Position numbers and translations under genes: made by a program
Source of the DNA: Chondrocystis sp. NIES-4102
Lineage (GTDB): Bacteria; Cyanobacteriota; Cyanobacteriia; Cyanobacteriales; Xenococcaceae
Length of the DNA stretch: 64,000 nt
Assembly: GCA_002368355.1 (NCBI GenBank)
Contig: AP018282.1
Location: 97,735 to 161,734 of the forward strand
Reading direction: 5' to 3'
Part shown: in pieces, positions 45,290 through 53,954 of the stretch
Position numbering within the stretch: the first letter of the stretch is position 1
How the letters are laid out: the number at the start of each line of letters is the position of its first letter
The notes under the pieces: generated by a model
Database searches by the model: none
The model's input: only the letters and a program-made list of their open reading frames with translations
What the model was told of the DNA's origin: nothing

Positions 45290-46194
45290 ACAGTATCTTC
45301 TGCAATAAAAGGACAAGAGTAACTCTGATCGCCAGTTTCCATTTGAATAGTTGGATGTTCGATACTAAAATTATCGTGTAGTTCCCCAACCAACCTAGCT
45401 AAAAAAGCATCCCCAGGATATCCAGAAGGCATAACAAGATGAACGGTTAGGGCTGTTTCTGTAGTACTCATCGCCCAAATATGCAAATCATGAACGCCAC
45501 TCACACCAGGAAGTTCGCTTAAATAAGTACGCACGGCTAAGGGTTCGATTCCTGCTGGTACGGCATCGGTAATCAAATTTAAGGACTCGCGAAACAATTG
45601 CCAAGTTCCAGCTACAATTACTACGGTGACGATTAAACTAACGGCAGGATCGAACCACAGCCAATCAGTTGTAATAATAGCAATCCCAGCCAGTACGGCT
45701 CCTACAGATACCGCAGCATCTGCAATCAAATGCCAGAAAGCACCTCGAATATTCAGATCGTTTTTACGTCCCGATAAAAACATTAAAGCACTAGCCGTAT
45801 TGATGACAATACCGATCGCTGCTACTGTAATGATAGTTACTCCTGCTACGGGAGCGGGTTCGCGAAACCTTTGAATGGCTTCCCAACCAATTCCACCAGA
45901 CACAACTAAAAGAAAGCTGGCGTTCAAAAGTGCCGCCAAAATCGAAGAGCGACGCAACCCATAGGTACGACGCTGTGTGGGTAAGCGACGGGAAAGTATA
46001 CTTGCACCCCAAGCTAACAGTAATCCTAAAACGTCACTCAGATTGTGACCTGCATCGGCAAGCAAGGCAAGAGAATTGGCAAGAATACCATAGACTGCCT
46101 CAATGATAACAAAACTAGTGTTGAGAGCGACGCTGATGATAAAGGCGCGATTGTAATTACCACTACCGTGATCGTGACTGTGAGAGTGAGACAT
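45286..46194 (-). CDS. CDF-family divalent cation exporter, CzcD/ZitB-like
   Basis: A 302-residue cation diffusion facilitator with a His-rich start (MSHSHSHDHGSG), six membrane helices, and the transport-site motifs ALLADAGHNLSDV and GAFWHLIADAAVSVGAV, with HxxxD-type ligands in both. The C-terminal domain (GVHDLHIWAMS) is complete. It exports zinc, cadmium or cobalt by proton exchange. It forms a unit with the DUF190 gene, 3 bases apart. Confidence 0.92.
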   Translation of the reverse strand: MSHSHSHDHGSGNYNRAFIISVALNTSFVIIEAVYGILANSLALLADAGHNLSDVLGLLLAWGASILSRRLPTQRRTYGLRRSSILAALLNASFLLVVSGGIGWEAIQRFREPAPVAGVTIITVAAIGIVINTASALMFLSGRKNDLNIRGAFWHLIADAAVSVGAVLAGIAIITTDWLWFDPAVSLIVTVVIVAGTWQLFRESLNLITDAVPAGIEPLAVRTYLSELPGVSGVHDLHIWAMSTTETALTVHLVMPSGYPGDAFLARLVGELHDNFSIEHPTIQMETGDQSYSCPFIAEDTV

Positions 46195-46197
46195 GAG

Positions 46198-46515
46198 TTA
46201 GAAAACTTCTATATTTTGGCAAGTGACAAACTTATCTTTGACCATTTCTTCGATCGAAGCCTGAAATTTAGCGATCGCCGTCTCGTTGTCGATCGCCATA
46301 ACTAAAAGTGGTAGAGAAGAAGATTCAGAAGCTGGATCTAGATCGTTTACGGTGCGAAAAACTCCGTGTTTGCCATATCCAGCGATCGCCCGTATCACCG
46401 TCACTCCTGTTAATTTCTGTTGACGAGCAATTCCCAGCAAAGCTTGGTAAAGGGGTTGGTGATGCCAACAGTCGGATTCGCTAATGTAAATTGTCAGTTG
46501 TTTCCATGTTGTCAT
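46198..46515 (-). CDS. DUF190 (PII-like) protein
   Basis: A 105-residue protein with the DUF190 pattern: LTIYISESDCWHHQPLY.., GVTVIRAIAGYGKHG and LPLLVMAIDN. The fold is like PII signalling proteins. Many copies of this family sit beside ion transporters such as CDF or CrcB exporters, as here. It is first in the unit with the CDF gene and faces an ATGAAA-type box at 46575-46591. Confidence 0.85.
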   Translation of the reverse strand: MTTWKQLTIYISESDCWHHQPLYQALLGIARQQKLTGVTVIRAIAGYGKHGVFRTVNDLDPASESSSLPLLVMAIDNETAIAKFQASIEEMVKDKFVTCQNIEVF

Positions 46516-46574
46516 CTCGTTTGCTTCAGAATTCCGTAAGTTTACCTTTTATTAAATAGATTGACACGCTAAGG

Positions 46575-46685
46575 ATGAAATTCGGATGAAAATTTTAATT
46601 ATTTTTAATAACTATAATCATTCTTTTCTCAAATGCTTCCCCATTTTTAATTCCATTTTCATCGCCAATTTCATCCGAGTTTCAT
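46575..46685. promoter_or_regulatory. Divergent control region with three TTTCAT boxes
   Basis: ATGAAA-TTCGG-ATGAAA at 46575-46591 faces the DUF190-CDF unit. TTTCAT at 46657, 46669 and 46680 (gaps of 6 and 5 bases) face the adaptor-pump operon. This 317-base intergenic region therefore probably controls both transcription units. Confidence 0.7.
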
Positions 46686-46831
46686 GCACCTTATGGCAAC
46701 CTGTTAAAGATGATTGTCAACTTTGCCGAACTTAGATTAACCAGTATGTAAATTTGTAAGGCAGTATCACCATATCGATTAAGTGAAGCATTGGAATACA
46801 AAAACCTGCTATCTAGGACAATAAAAAAGTA

Positions 46832-48547
46832 ATGAAAATACCCCAACTCCCGTACTTATTAACGCGCCATGCTTCGGTAGCACTCTTGAGCCTTATCTTA
46901 CTTGTAGATATAGCACCAGCAATAGCAGGGCAAGGTCACGGTCACGGTGATTCAGCCTTTGAAGCACAAGAAGCCGTACCATCTGGCAAGGTAAAAGTGG
47001 ATGAAAAGGTTGGGCAAAATCTGGGCATTGAAGTCGAGCCTGTTGCCCGACAACCATTGGCAGTAGGCATTAAAACTTCTGGTCAGATTGAAAACCTACC
47101 CAGCAAACAGGTAGAAGTAAATACACCGATTGACCAAGCTCAAGTAGTAGAGTTATTAGTAGAACCTGGACAAGCTGTTAGAAAAGGACAGGCTGTTGCC
47201 GTACTTTCCAGTCCTGGATTAGTAGAGTTGCGAGTAAATTCTCTTACCCAAAAAGCAGAAGCAGAAGCAGCCCTCCAACAAGCACAAGCCGACTTAGATT
47301 TAGCCCAACAAAACTATCAACGCTTCTCAGAAATAGCTGCTAAAGAAATTGCCCAAGCACAGAGTCAACTTAAATTTGCTCAAGAAAAATACGACAGAGA
47401 TCAAGAGTTAGCCGATCGCGGTGTGATTCCCACTCGTGATGCCCTTGAATCTGAAACACAATTAGCCGAAGCTAAAACCCAAATCTCTACAGCCAATAGC
47501 AAAAAAGATGTTATCGCTGCCGAAAATCAACTCGCACGCGCCAAGGCAGATTTACAAGTAGCTCAATCCCGCCTCAGTCTAAGTGATACTGAATACAACA
47601 CCAGGTTACAACAACTAGGAACTCAAGCCAACGAACAAGGTTCGATCGTGCTAACAGCACCAATTGCAGGTAAGGTAGCCGATCGTGAGGCTACTTTGGG
47701 TCAGGCTTTTCAAGATGCAGGAGGCAAACTGATGACCATTATTGATGACAGCAGCGTCTTTGCCACGGCGAATGTTTACGAAAAAGATTTATCTAAGGTA
47801 AAACAAGGTCAAAAAGTGCGCGTTCAAATCTCTGGAATTCCCGATCGCACATTTACAGGAACGGTAGCTGTAGTCGGCTCGGTGGTAGAAGGACAAACCA
47901 GAGTTGTGCCTGTCAAAGCTCAATTGAACAATCCTCTAGGGCAATTAAAACCAGGAATGTTTGCCAATTTAGAGGTTCTGACAGACCAAACCACAGCAGC
48001 TACTCTAGCAGTTCCCAGTGAGGCGATCGTCGAAGCTAATGGCAAAAATCTTGTTTTCATACAAGAGGGTAATGCTTATGAGGCAGTTGAGGTTACCCTG
48101 GGAGAGAGTTCTGGTGGTTTAGTAGAAATAAAAGAAGGGCTAAAGTCTGGCGATCGCGCCGTTACTCAAGGCGGAATTCTACTCTACGCTCAATCCCTTA
48201 AGGCTGCTGGTGAAGCACCGCCTTCCGAAGAAGAAGCTGGTCATTCAGAAGGTGAAGAAACTCACGCGGAAGGTGAAGAAAGCCACGCAGAAGGAGAGGA
48301 AGCTGTTGCTGCTGATTCTCCATCCGAACAGTCTTTCCTGCCAGGATGGTTATTATCCTTATTGGGAGGAAGCGCGATCGCAGCAGGTGCTTTTTGGTTT
48401 GGTCGCAGCAGTAGGACTTCCAAGCGATCGACAGCAGCTAATTACGGCTACGAAAAGAATTTGAGTAACGGTAACTCCCATCAATCCCCGCCTTCCCCTT
48501 CAAACGATCTTAAGGTTCGGGAAGATTCCGAAATCGAACATCGTTAA
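46832..48547 (+). CDS. RND periplasmic adaptor (CusB/CzcB-like) with C-terminal tail and helix
   Basis: A 571-residue membrane fusion protein. Signal peptide, then His-rich GQGHGHGD (34-40), a biotinyl-lipoyl-like part (QVVELLVEPGQAVRKGQ ~107-123), a long coiled-coil hairpin (~145-260), and beta-barrel and proximal domains. After ~465 there is an unusual tail: tandem HSEGEET-HAEGEES-HAEGEEA units, then a hydrophobic helix (~502-525) and a basic polar end. The adaptor joins the RND pump at 48585 to TolC. The acidic, His-bearing tail may bind metal. Confidence 0.88.
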   Translation: MKIPQLPYLLTRHASVALLSLILLVDIAPAIAGQGHGHGDSAFEAQEAVPSGKVKVDEKVGQNLGIEVEPVARQPLAVGIKTSGQIENLPSKQVEVNTPIDQAQVVELLVEPGQAVRKGQAVAVLSSPGLVELRVNSLTQKAEAEAALQQAQADLDLAQQNYQRFSEIAAKEIAQAQSQLKFAQEKYDRDQELADRGVIPTRDALESETQLAEAKTQISTANSKKDVIAAENQLARAKADLQVAQSRLSLSDTEYNTRLQQLGTQANEQGSIVLTAPIAGKVADREATLGQAFQDAGGKLMTIIDDSSVFATANVYEKDLSKVKQGQKVRVQISGIPDRTFTGTVAVVGSVVEGQTRVVPVKAQLNNPLGQLKPGMFANLEVLTDQTTAATLAVPSEAIVEANGKNLVFIQEGNAYEAVEVTLGESSGGLVEIKEGLKSGDRAVTQGGILLYAQSLKAAGEAPPSEEEAGHSEGEETHAEGEESHAEGEEAVAADSPSEQSFLPGWLLSLLGGSAIAAGAFWFGRSSRTSKRSTAANYGYEKNLSNGNSHQSPPSPSNDLKVREDSEIEHR

Positions 48548-48584
48548 TGCCTATTTTTTATTCTTATTGACTATTAACTAACTC

Positions 48585-51500
48585 ATGCTTAATTACATTC
48601 TCAAGTGGTCGATCGCTCAAAGATGGATCGTAGTAATCGCCTCGGTCATAATTTCTATTTGGGGAATTTTCGTGATTACGCAGATGCCCCTAGATGTCAT
48701 CCCCAACTTTGCCCCACCCCAAGTACAAATCCAGACCGAAGCACCAGGACTCGCCCCCGATGAAGTAGAGTCTTTGATCACTCTACCGATGGAAAACTCC
48801 CTCAACGGTACTCCTGGGATAGAATTAATCCGTTCTTCCTCCGCCGTCGGTCTTTCTGTGGTTACTATTGTATTCGAGGAAGGGACAGACATTTATCAGG
48901 CGAGGCAACAGGTGACAGAACGGTTGCAGCAAGTACAAAGCAATCTTCCCGAAGGCGTAGAGACTCCAGAACTAACTCCCACTACTTCACCAATCGGCGA
49001 TATCCTCAAATATGCTCTAACTTCGGAAACCACGCCGATGATGGAAGTGACGCGCTTGGCGAATTGGCAGATCAAAAATCGCATCTTGGGCATACCTGGT
49101 ATCAGCCAAGTAGTTGTTTTTGGTGGGGAAGAACGTCAATATCAAGTGCTGGCAGATCCAGCTAGATTGCAACAATTTAACCTGTCTTTAGCTGAAGTGA
49201 CTGAAGCTGCTGCTAATTCTAATCAGAATGCCTCTGGTGGTTTTTTACTGACTCCAGACAGCGAAACGATTGTCAAACAGCAAGGAAGAGTCACCTCGAT
49301 CGCTGATATCGAAAATTCAGTGATTGCCGAACGGAATGGTACGCCCGTGCGTCTGGGAGATGTGGCAGATGTCAAAATTGGTGCTGCTGTCAAACGGGGC
49401 GATGGTGCTTTGGGCGGAAAACCAGCCGTAGTTTTGATGATTAAAAAACAGCCTTTGGGCGATACGGTCAAAGTTACAGAGGATGTGGAAGCGGCGATGG
49501 AAGAAATTGCAGCAACACTGCCCAAGGATGTCAAACTGACGCGCACCTTTAGACAAGCAGATTTTATCGAATCGTCTGTCAAAAATGTGGAAGAGGCGTT
49601 AAGAGACGGTGTAATTATTGTCTCAGTAATTTTGATTCTCTTTTTGATGAATTGGCGCACGGTAATTATTACTCTCAGTGCCATGCCTCTATCTTTAATC
49701 GTCGGTTTGATGCTACTCGCTTTTGAAGGTGATGGCATCAACACTATGACCTTGGGGGGGTTGGTTGTGGCGATCGGTTCGGTAGTAGATGACGCGATCG
49801 TCGATATGGAAAACGTCTATCGTCGTCTTCGGGAAAATCAACAAGCAGGAACCCCCGTTCCCCCACTACAAATAGTGTTTAACGGTTCGGTAGAAGTTAG
49901 AGTCAGCGTTTTATTCTCAACCGTGATTATTGCGGTTGTATTCGCTCCTGTATTTGCCCTCTCAGGGGTAGAAGGACGCATCTTTACACCGATGGCAATT
50001 ACTTACCTGCTGGCGATCGCTGCTTCAACTCTAGTCGCTGTTACCCTAACTCCTGCTTTGTGCGCTCTGTTGTTGGCAAATAGTAATCTCCCCCCCGATG
50101 AAACTTGGATTGCTCGTTTTTTTGAACGAATTTATCGCCCCATTTTAGGATTAGCCATCAAAAATCCGAAAATCACCCTTATGAGCGCGGTTGCTGCTCT
50201 AATTGCTTCGATCATCATCGTCACAGGATTGGGCAAAGTCTTTTTACCAGAGTTTCAAGAGCAATCCCAGGTGGTTGCTATGAGTCTCTATCCTGGTGTT
50301 TCTTTAGATACGACTAGAAGGGCTGCTGTTGCTCTTAGTGAAGAACTCAAAGATAATCCAGATTTTGAGACGATTCAGTTGCGTGCAGGTCGAGCATCAG
50401 GGGATATTGAAGTTAATGGGGTTAATTTTGCCGAACTGGATATTCAAGTAAAGGAAGAAGCAACGAAAAAGCTCGATGAGACTTTAGAAACTCTGCGGGC
50501 TGCCTTTGAAAAAATTCCTGGTGTAGTTCCCAGTGTCGGCGGTTTTATTACTCACCGTATCGATGAAACTCTTTCTGGAGTTCGTTCCGCCATTGCTGTT
50601 AAAATCTATGGCCCCGAATTAGAGCAACTCCGTTCTTTAGGTACACAAATACAATCAGTCATGAGTGGCGTAACAGGAGTTACCGACCTGCAATTAGAGC
50701 CACAAGTTCCCATCAAGCAGCTTCAAATTGAAGTCGATCGCGAGGCAGCTTCTCGTTATGGTTTGAGTGTCGGCGCGATCGGCGAAACCATCGAAACTGC
50801 TTTAAACGGACGCGAAGTTTCCCAAGTTCTAGAGAAACAACAACTGTTCCCTCTGGTCGTATGGTTGCAGCCAGAAGCTCGTCGCGACATAGAAAATATT
50901 AAAAATTTATTCATCAATACAGCCAACTTCGGACAAGTTCCCCTCTCTCAAGTTGCCAAAATTGACTACGGTACTGGCCCGAATACGATTAATAGAGAAG
51001 ATGTCTCCCGACGGCTAATTGTCTCGGCAAATACTTCGGGTCGGGACTTAGGTTCGGTAATTGGGGATATTCGCGATCGCGTCCAACAAGAAGTTCAGAT
51101 ACCTACGGGATATTTTATTGAATATGGCGGTCAGTTTGAGGCGCAAGAACGAGCTACCCAGAGTTTGCTTGTGTTTAGTGCCATCGCTTTTGTGGCGATC
51201 GCGGTGATGATGTATTTTGCCGTCAAATCGATTCCTTCTACCATCGCCATTATGATTAACTTGCCTTTAGCCCTAGTTGGTGGTGTAATTTCGATCGCCT
51301 TGACTGGTGGAGTTTTATCGATCGCCTCTTTAGTTGGTTTTATCACTCTCTTTGGTGTCGCTGCCCGTAATGGATTGCTATTGGTAGAAAATTACAATGC
51401 CAAAATTGCTGCGGGAATCCCCCTGAAAAAAACCATCGTCGAAGGTTCGCTAGAGCGGTTAAATGCCATTCTCATGACAGCATTAACTTCAGCTTTGGGG

Positions 51501-51704
51501 ATGGCTCCTCTAGCGATCGGTAGTGGGCCTGGTAAGGAAATGCTGCAACCTTTAGCGGTGGTGGTTTTAGGAGGTTTATTTACTTCTACTGCCTTAACTC
51601 TCCTAGTTTTACCCGCTCTGTATTCTCAGTTTGGTAGATTTTTCATTCCCAAAAAGATCGATACTAATTTTTCAGTTCCAGAAGCAGAAAAACTGAGCAT
51701 CTGA
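48585..51704 (+). CDS. Heavy-metal RND efflux pump (CusA/CzcA-like), copy 1
   Basis: A 1039-residue HME-RND protein with 12 expected membrane helices and two large periplasmic loops. Family signatures: VIPNFAPPQVQIQTEAPGLA near the N-terminus, and GGLVVAIGSVVDDAIVDMEN in helix 4, which carries the proton-relay acidic residues. It expels metal ions from periplasm or cytoplasm through the adaptor and TolC. Copper/silver versus zinc/cobalt cannot be settled from the motifs. It ends at a strong terminator 2 bases away. Confidence 0.92.
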   Translation: MLNYILKWSIAQRWIVVIASVIISIWGIFVITQMPLDVIPNFAPPQVQIQTEAPGLAPDEVESLITLPMENSLNGTPGIELIRSSSAVGLSVVTIVFEEGTDIYQARQQVTERLQQVQSNLPEGVETPELTPTTSPIGDILKYALTSETTPMMEVTRLANWQIKNRILGIPGISQVVVFGGEERQYQVLADPARLQQFNLSLAEVTEAAANSNQNASGGFLLTPDSETIVKQQGRVTSIADIENSVIAERNGTPVRLGDVADVKIGAAVKRGDGALGGKPAVVLMIKKQPLGDTVKVTEDVEAAMEEIAATLPKDVKLTRTFRQADFIESSVKNVEEALRDGVIIVSVILILFLMNWRTVIITLSAMPLSLIVGLMLLAFEGDGINTMTLGGLVVAIGSVVDDAIVDMENVYRRLRENQQAGTPVPPLQIVFNGSVEVRVSVLFSTVIIAVVFAPVFALSGVEGRIFTPMAITYLLAIAASTLVAVTLTPALCALLLANSNLPPDETWIARFFERIYRPILGLAIKNPKITLMSAVAALIASIIIVTGLGKVFLPEFQEQSQVVAMSLYPGVSLDTTRRAAVALSEELKDNPDFETIQLRAGRASGDIEVNGVNFAELDIQVKEEATKKLDETLETLRAAFEKIPGVVPSVGGFITHRIDETLSGVRSAIAVKIYGPELEQLRSLGTQIQSVMSGVTGVTDLQLEPQVPIKQLQIEVDREAASRYGLSVGAIGETIETALNGREVSQVLEKQQLFPLVVWLQPEARRDIENIKNLFINTANFGQVPLSQVAKIDYGTGPNTINREDVSRRLIVSANTSGRDLGSVIGDIRDRVQQEVQIPTGYFIEYGGQFEAQERATQSLLVFSAIAFVAIAVMMYFAVKSIPSTIAIMINLPLALVGGVISIALTGGVLSIASLVGFITLFGVAARNGLLLVENYNAKIAAGIPLKKTIVEGSLERLNAILMTALTSALGMAPLAIGSGPGKEMLQPLAVVVLGGLFTSTALTLLVLPALYSQFGRFFIPKKIDTNFSVPEAEKLSI

Positions 51705-51705
51705 C

Positions 51706-51750
51706 CTAATTACAAGGTTGAAGCTTCAACCTTGTAATTAGCATTTTTTT
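51706..51750 (+). terminator. Strong rho-independent terminator
   Basis: CTAATTACAAGGTTGAAG followed directly by its exact complement CTTCAACCTTGTAATTAG, a perfect palindrome of 36 bases, then CATTTTTTT. It lies right after the pump stop codon. Confidence 0.88.
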
Positions 51751-52174
51751 ACTGCTGATACCAAGCTTTAAGCCATTGTTTCATCTGTTTGATTTCTTGC
51801 TGCTGAGAAGTTATCTTTCTCTATCAAAATCTATTTTCAGAAATAAGAAGCTCTGAGAACTTTAAATATCTTCATGTTGGTATTATTTCTGAGATAAAAA
51901 GAAAAACTCTAAAAAGCGATCGCCAATTAATTTTTGCGTCAATGTTTTATGTTAATTAATTGCTTATTGTCCTGTCGAAGGCACGCAAAACGAGAACATA
52001 ATTAAACTAAATCATGTTTAAAATTGTTAAATCAATTACAACTTTCTAAATTCTAATTCTCAAAGTTAACTTTTATTCACTCTACTTACTTAAAACATCA
52101 AGATTAAAGCAATAATCGATGATTAAAAATGGCTACAAATACCATAGTTTAAGCAAAATAAGAAAAAAAACCAA
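51751..52174. other. Intergenic region with repeat copy A, no gene seen
   Basis: No coding signal was recognised here apart from the repeat at 51911-51992. The rest is AT-rich and ends just before the small membrane protein at 52175. Confidence 0.5.
51911..51992. repeat. 82-base direct repeat, copy A
   Basis: AAAAAGCGATCGCCAATTAA continuing to GGCACGCAAA. Copy B at 52491-52574 is almost the same, with a handful of changes near ATGTTAATTAA/ATGTAGATTGA and CTGTCG/CTACCG. The two copies flank the small membrane protein gene. Confidence 0.75.
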
Positions 52175-52393
52175 ATGCTCGCTCTTTCATTAGTAACTTT
52201 ATTAGTCGCAGCGATCGCTTTATACATTAGTTATAAAATCCAAGATGATGTATTTAGGGCTGCAACACGATTTACGTCGTTAACGTTTTCTTTAGTGACG
52301 TTATTTTGCGCTCCTTGGAGCTTAAAATTATGTTTAGTGGTTATTTTTTTAGTAATTGCTAGCATCGTCTCTTGGTCAACTGAAAATCTTTAA
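52175..52393 (+). CDS. Small two-helix membrane protein
   Basis: A 72-residue protein with a start hydrophobic helix (~3-21), a short polar loop (SYKIQDDVFRAAT) and a second hydrophobic stretch (~33-66). No family recognised. Its ATG has only a weak purine-rich ribosome site. It lies between two copies of an 82-base repeat, so it could be a passenger in a small mobile unit. Real but minor gene is my best guess. Confidence 0.45.
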   Translation: MLALSLVTLLVAAIALYISYKIQDDVFRAATRFTSLTFSLVTLFCAPWSLKLCLVVIFLVIASIVSWSTENL

Positions 52394-52442
52394 ACTTTAA
52401 TTAAATTCGTTAATAAAAGCTAGTAAACAAAACAATTAAATC

Positions 52443-52493
52443 CTCATCAATCAATTTATTTGCTAACTTTTGAACTCCTTGACGAGAAACAAA
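52443..52493. repeat. 51-base repeat shared with 58884-58933
   Basis: CTCATCAATCAATTTATTTG continuing to GAGAAACAA is repeated at 58884 with only a few changes. Its reverse complement is open for ~17 codons (SRQGVQKLANKLIDEDL), and a stop breaks the other copy at the same place. It may be a scrap of a duplicated gene. Confidence 0.6.
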
Positions 52494-52574
52494 AAGCGAT
52501 CGCCAATTAATTTTTGCGTCAATGTTTTATGTAGATTGATTGCTTATTGTCCTACCGAAGGCACGCAAAGCGAT
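52491..52574. repeat. 82-base direct repeat, copy B
   Basis: Second copy of 51911-51992. It is followed by CGATAGAC, then a terminator-like hairpin. Confidence 0.75.
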
Positions 52575-52579
52575 AGACA

Positions 52580-52612
52580 AAAAAAGCCAAGTCTTCGTCT
52601 TGACTGGCTTTT
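52580..52612. terminator. Terminator-like hairpin between convergent genes
   Basis: AAAAAGCCAAGTC, an eight-base loop, then GACTGGCTTTTG: stem of about eight pairs with one bulge, with A-run before and T-run after. It ends the DUF2808 gene on the minus strand. Confidence 0.55.
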
Positions 52613-52651
52613 GCTTTCATCTAATTAACCTAAACTCAGGTTAAGTAAATT

Positions 52652-53131
52652 TCAATTTGATGAATAAGTACGGACTTCAGCCGTTCCGAGTGGAATTTCT
52701 GCTGTCAACCCCACTTTTTTGCTATAAACGCGATACAGCCAATTTTGGTCAAAACCTGAAGTTCTAACACCACGTAAATTAACCCTTATAACTGTATCGG
52801 GAGAAACTGGTTGAGCAAAAGCAATAGTTGCTTTTCCACTATCAATAGAAGTTTGAGCATCAATTTTTTGACCAGTTTTATCTGTGACTTCAATATCTTT
52901 AGAAAGGCTTACTTTTTCTGGTAAATAAATAGAAAGCTCCGAAATAGGTTTTTTTAGGACGTGAACTTCAAACTTATGATTAGCATTTTGAGAACGAGCT
53001 TTACTGGGAATTGCTGCACTGTTAAAAAGATGCGCACCTTCAGGATAATTTGACTTTCCGTCTGCCCAAGCAGTAGCTGGTAAAGATGTGGCAATTAAGG
53101 TAAATGCAACAGTAAAAATTAGCTTTTTCAT
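52652..53131 (-). CDS. Exported DUF2808 protein (copy 2)
   Basis: A 159-residue protein with signal peptide ending TAWA and the DUF2808 pattern: NHKFEVHVLKKPISELSIYLPE, IEVTDKTGQKIDA, FAQPVSPDTVIRVNLRGV and a C-terminal IPLGTAEVRTY. It is clearly related to the copy at 42748-43224. Two degenerate boxes (ATGAAA-N5-GTGAAA) lie just upstream, so it is probably part of the same regulon. Function of the domain is unknown. Confidence 0.82.
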   Translation of the reverse strand: MKKLIFTVAFTLIATSLPATAWADGKSNYPEGAHLFNSAAIPSKARSQNANHKFEVHVLKKPISELSIYLPEKVSLSKDIEVTDKTGQKIDAQTSIDSGKATIAFAQPVSPDTVIRVNLRGVRTSGFDQNWLYRVYSKKVGLTAEIPLGTAEVRTYSSN

Positions 53132-53190
53132 GATTTATTCCTTGAATAATTAACTTTATTGGTTCTTACTTATTAGTTTAAGTAACTTAA

Positions 53191-53229
53191 ATGAAATTAA
53201 GGTGAAAAATAAATGAAATTAAAGTGAAA
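53191..53229 (-). promoter_or_regulatory. Two degenerate TTTCAT boxes
   Basis: ATGAAA-TTAAG-GTGAAA at 53191-53207 and ATGAAA-TTAAA-GTGAAA at 53213-53229, upstream of the DUF2808 gene. One base of each second half-site differs from the usual form. Confidence 0.55.
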
Positions 53230-53264
53230 TTAAAATCATAGTCTTTTGTGTATTTTATGATTTT

Positions 53265-53582
53265 TTAGCGTTGAAAATTCTTAATCCGAGCAACACCGAG
53301 GTTTAATTCTGGTTCGGTATCGGCAAGTTTTGCTTTGATTCGATAGCTCCAAGCATTGCGATAAAGTCTCGAAAGAATTACTTTATTCATGTCAATTTCA
53401 ATTTCGTTTGTTAACACTTAAAAGGTATGCCTGACAACTGACCATCTGGTTTGAGGAGATTGAGTAGAGCCGCTAAGATAAGGAAGGGTGTTTTTTTCTC
53501 TAGTTATATTTGCAAAAGTAGCAGAGCTTAAAACTGTAAAGGCTACAGTTATAGCTGTGGTGAAAATAAATTGTTTCTTCAT
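53265..53582 (-). pseudogene. DUF2808 pseudogene (copy 3) with stop and internal loss
   Basis: ATG at 53582 gives a signal peptide and the start of a DUF2808 domain (SGSTQSPQTRWSVVRHTF) and then TAA at 53418-53420. The same frame continues and gives the C-terminal part, SYRIKAKLAD..PELNLGVARIKNF, ending at 53265. The middle ~50 residues of the domain are missing. A clean TTTCAT box lies upstream at 53667-53683, so the promoter outlived the gene. It lies directly upstream of the intact copy 2. Confidence 0.72.
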
Positions 53583-53666
53583 TTTTAGTATTAAGAAGTA
53601 AAGTTTTTTACTTCAGATCCATGTTTATTTCGTGAATCTTTATATCTACTAAATTGACCGATGAAA

Positions 53667-53683
53667 ATGAAATAAAGATGAAA
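53667..53683 (-). promoter_or_regulatory. TTTCAT-N5-TTTCAT box before the DUF2808 pseudogene
   Basis: ATGAAA-TAAAG-ATGAAA, 85 bases ahead of ATG 53582, in the gene's direction. Confidence 0.65.
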
Positions 53684-53758
53684 TTTATATTTTTTTTGTA
53701 AAGATTTAAATTTTTTATTAAAATTTGTTTGTCGAACACTTTTTAAAACCAAAAAGAA

Positions 53759-53791
53759 AAACCCGTTTTATTCTAATAATTAAAACGAGTT
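53759..53791. terminator. Hairpin, terminator-like
   Basis: AACCCGTTTTA and TAAAACGAGTT pair with one mismatch across an 11-base AT loop, next to an A-run. It is isolated between the DUF2808 pseudogene and the gene at 53955. Confidence 0.5.
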
Positions 53792-53838
53792 GACTAGAGA
53801 AGTATAAAAAATACTAATAATTAAATAATTGGTTCTGG

Positions 53839-53855
53839 ATGAAATTGAGATGAAA
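53839..53855 (-). promoter_or_regulatory. Orphan TTTCAT box
   Basis: ATGAAA-TTGAG-ATGAAA. No intact gene starts close to it in its direction. It may be left over from a deleted gene or act at a distance. Confidence 0.5.
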
Positions 53856-53954
53856 TATTAACTTTATATGAAAGTTAAACAAAAAGCATCGATCGTAACT
53901 CTAGCATTGCTATTAAATTATCTCGATCGCCGGTATTTTTTAGCTAAAAAAATA

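Noticed and set aside
46045..46305. Plus-strand frame over CDF and DUF190
   Set aside because: Shadow of two well-supported genes.
48210..48464. Plus-strand frame in the adaptor tail
   Set aside because: Lys-rich product arises from reading the GAA-rich repeat in another frame.
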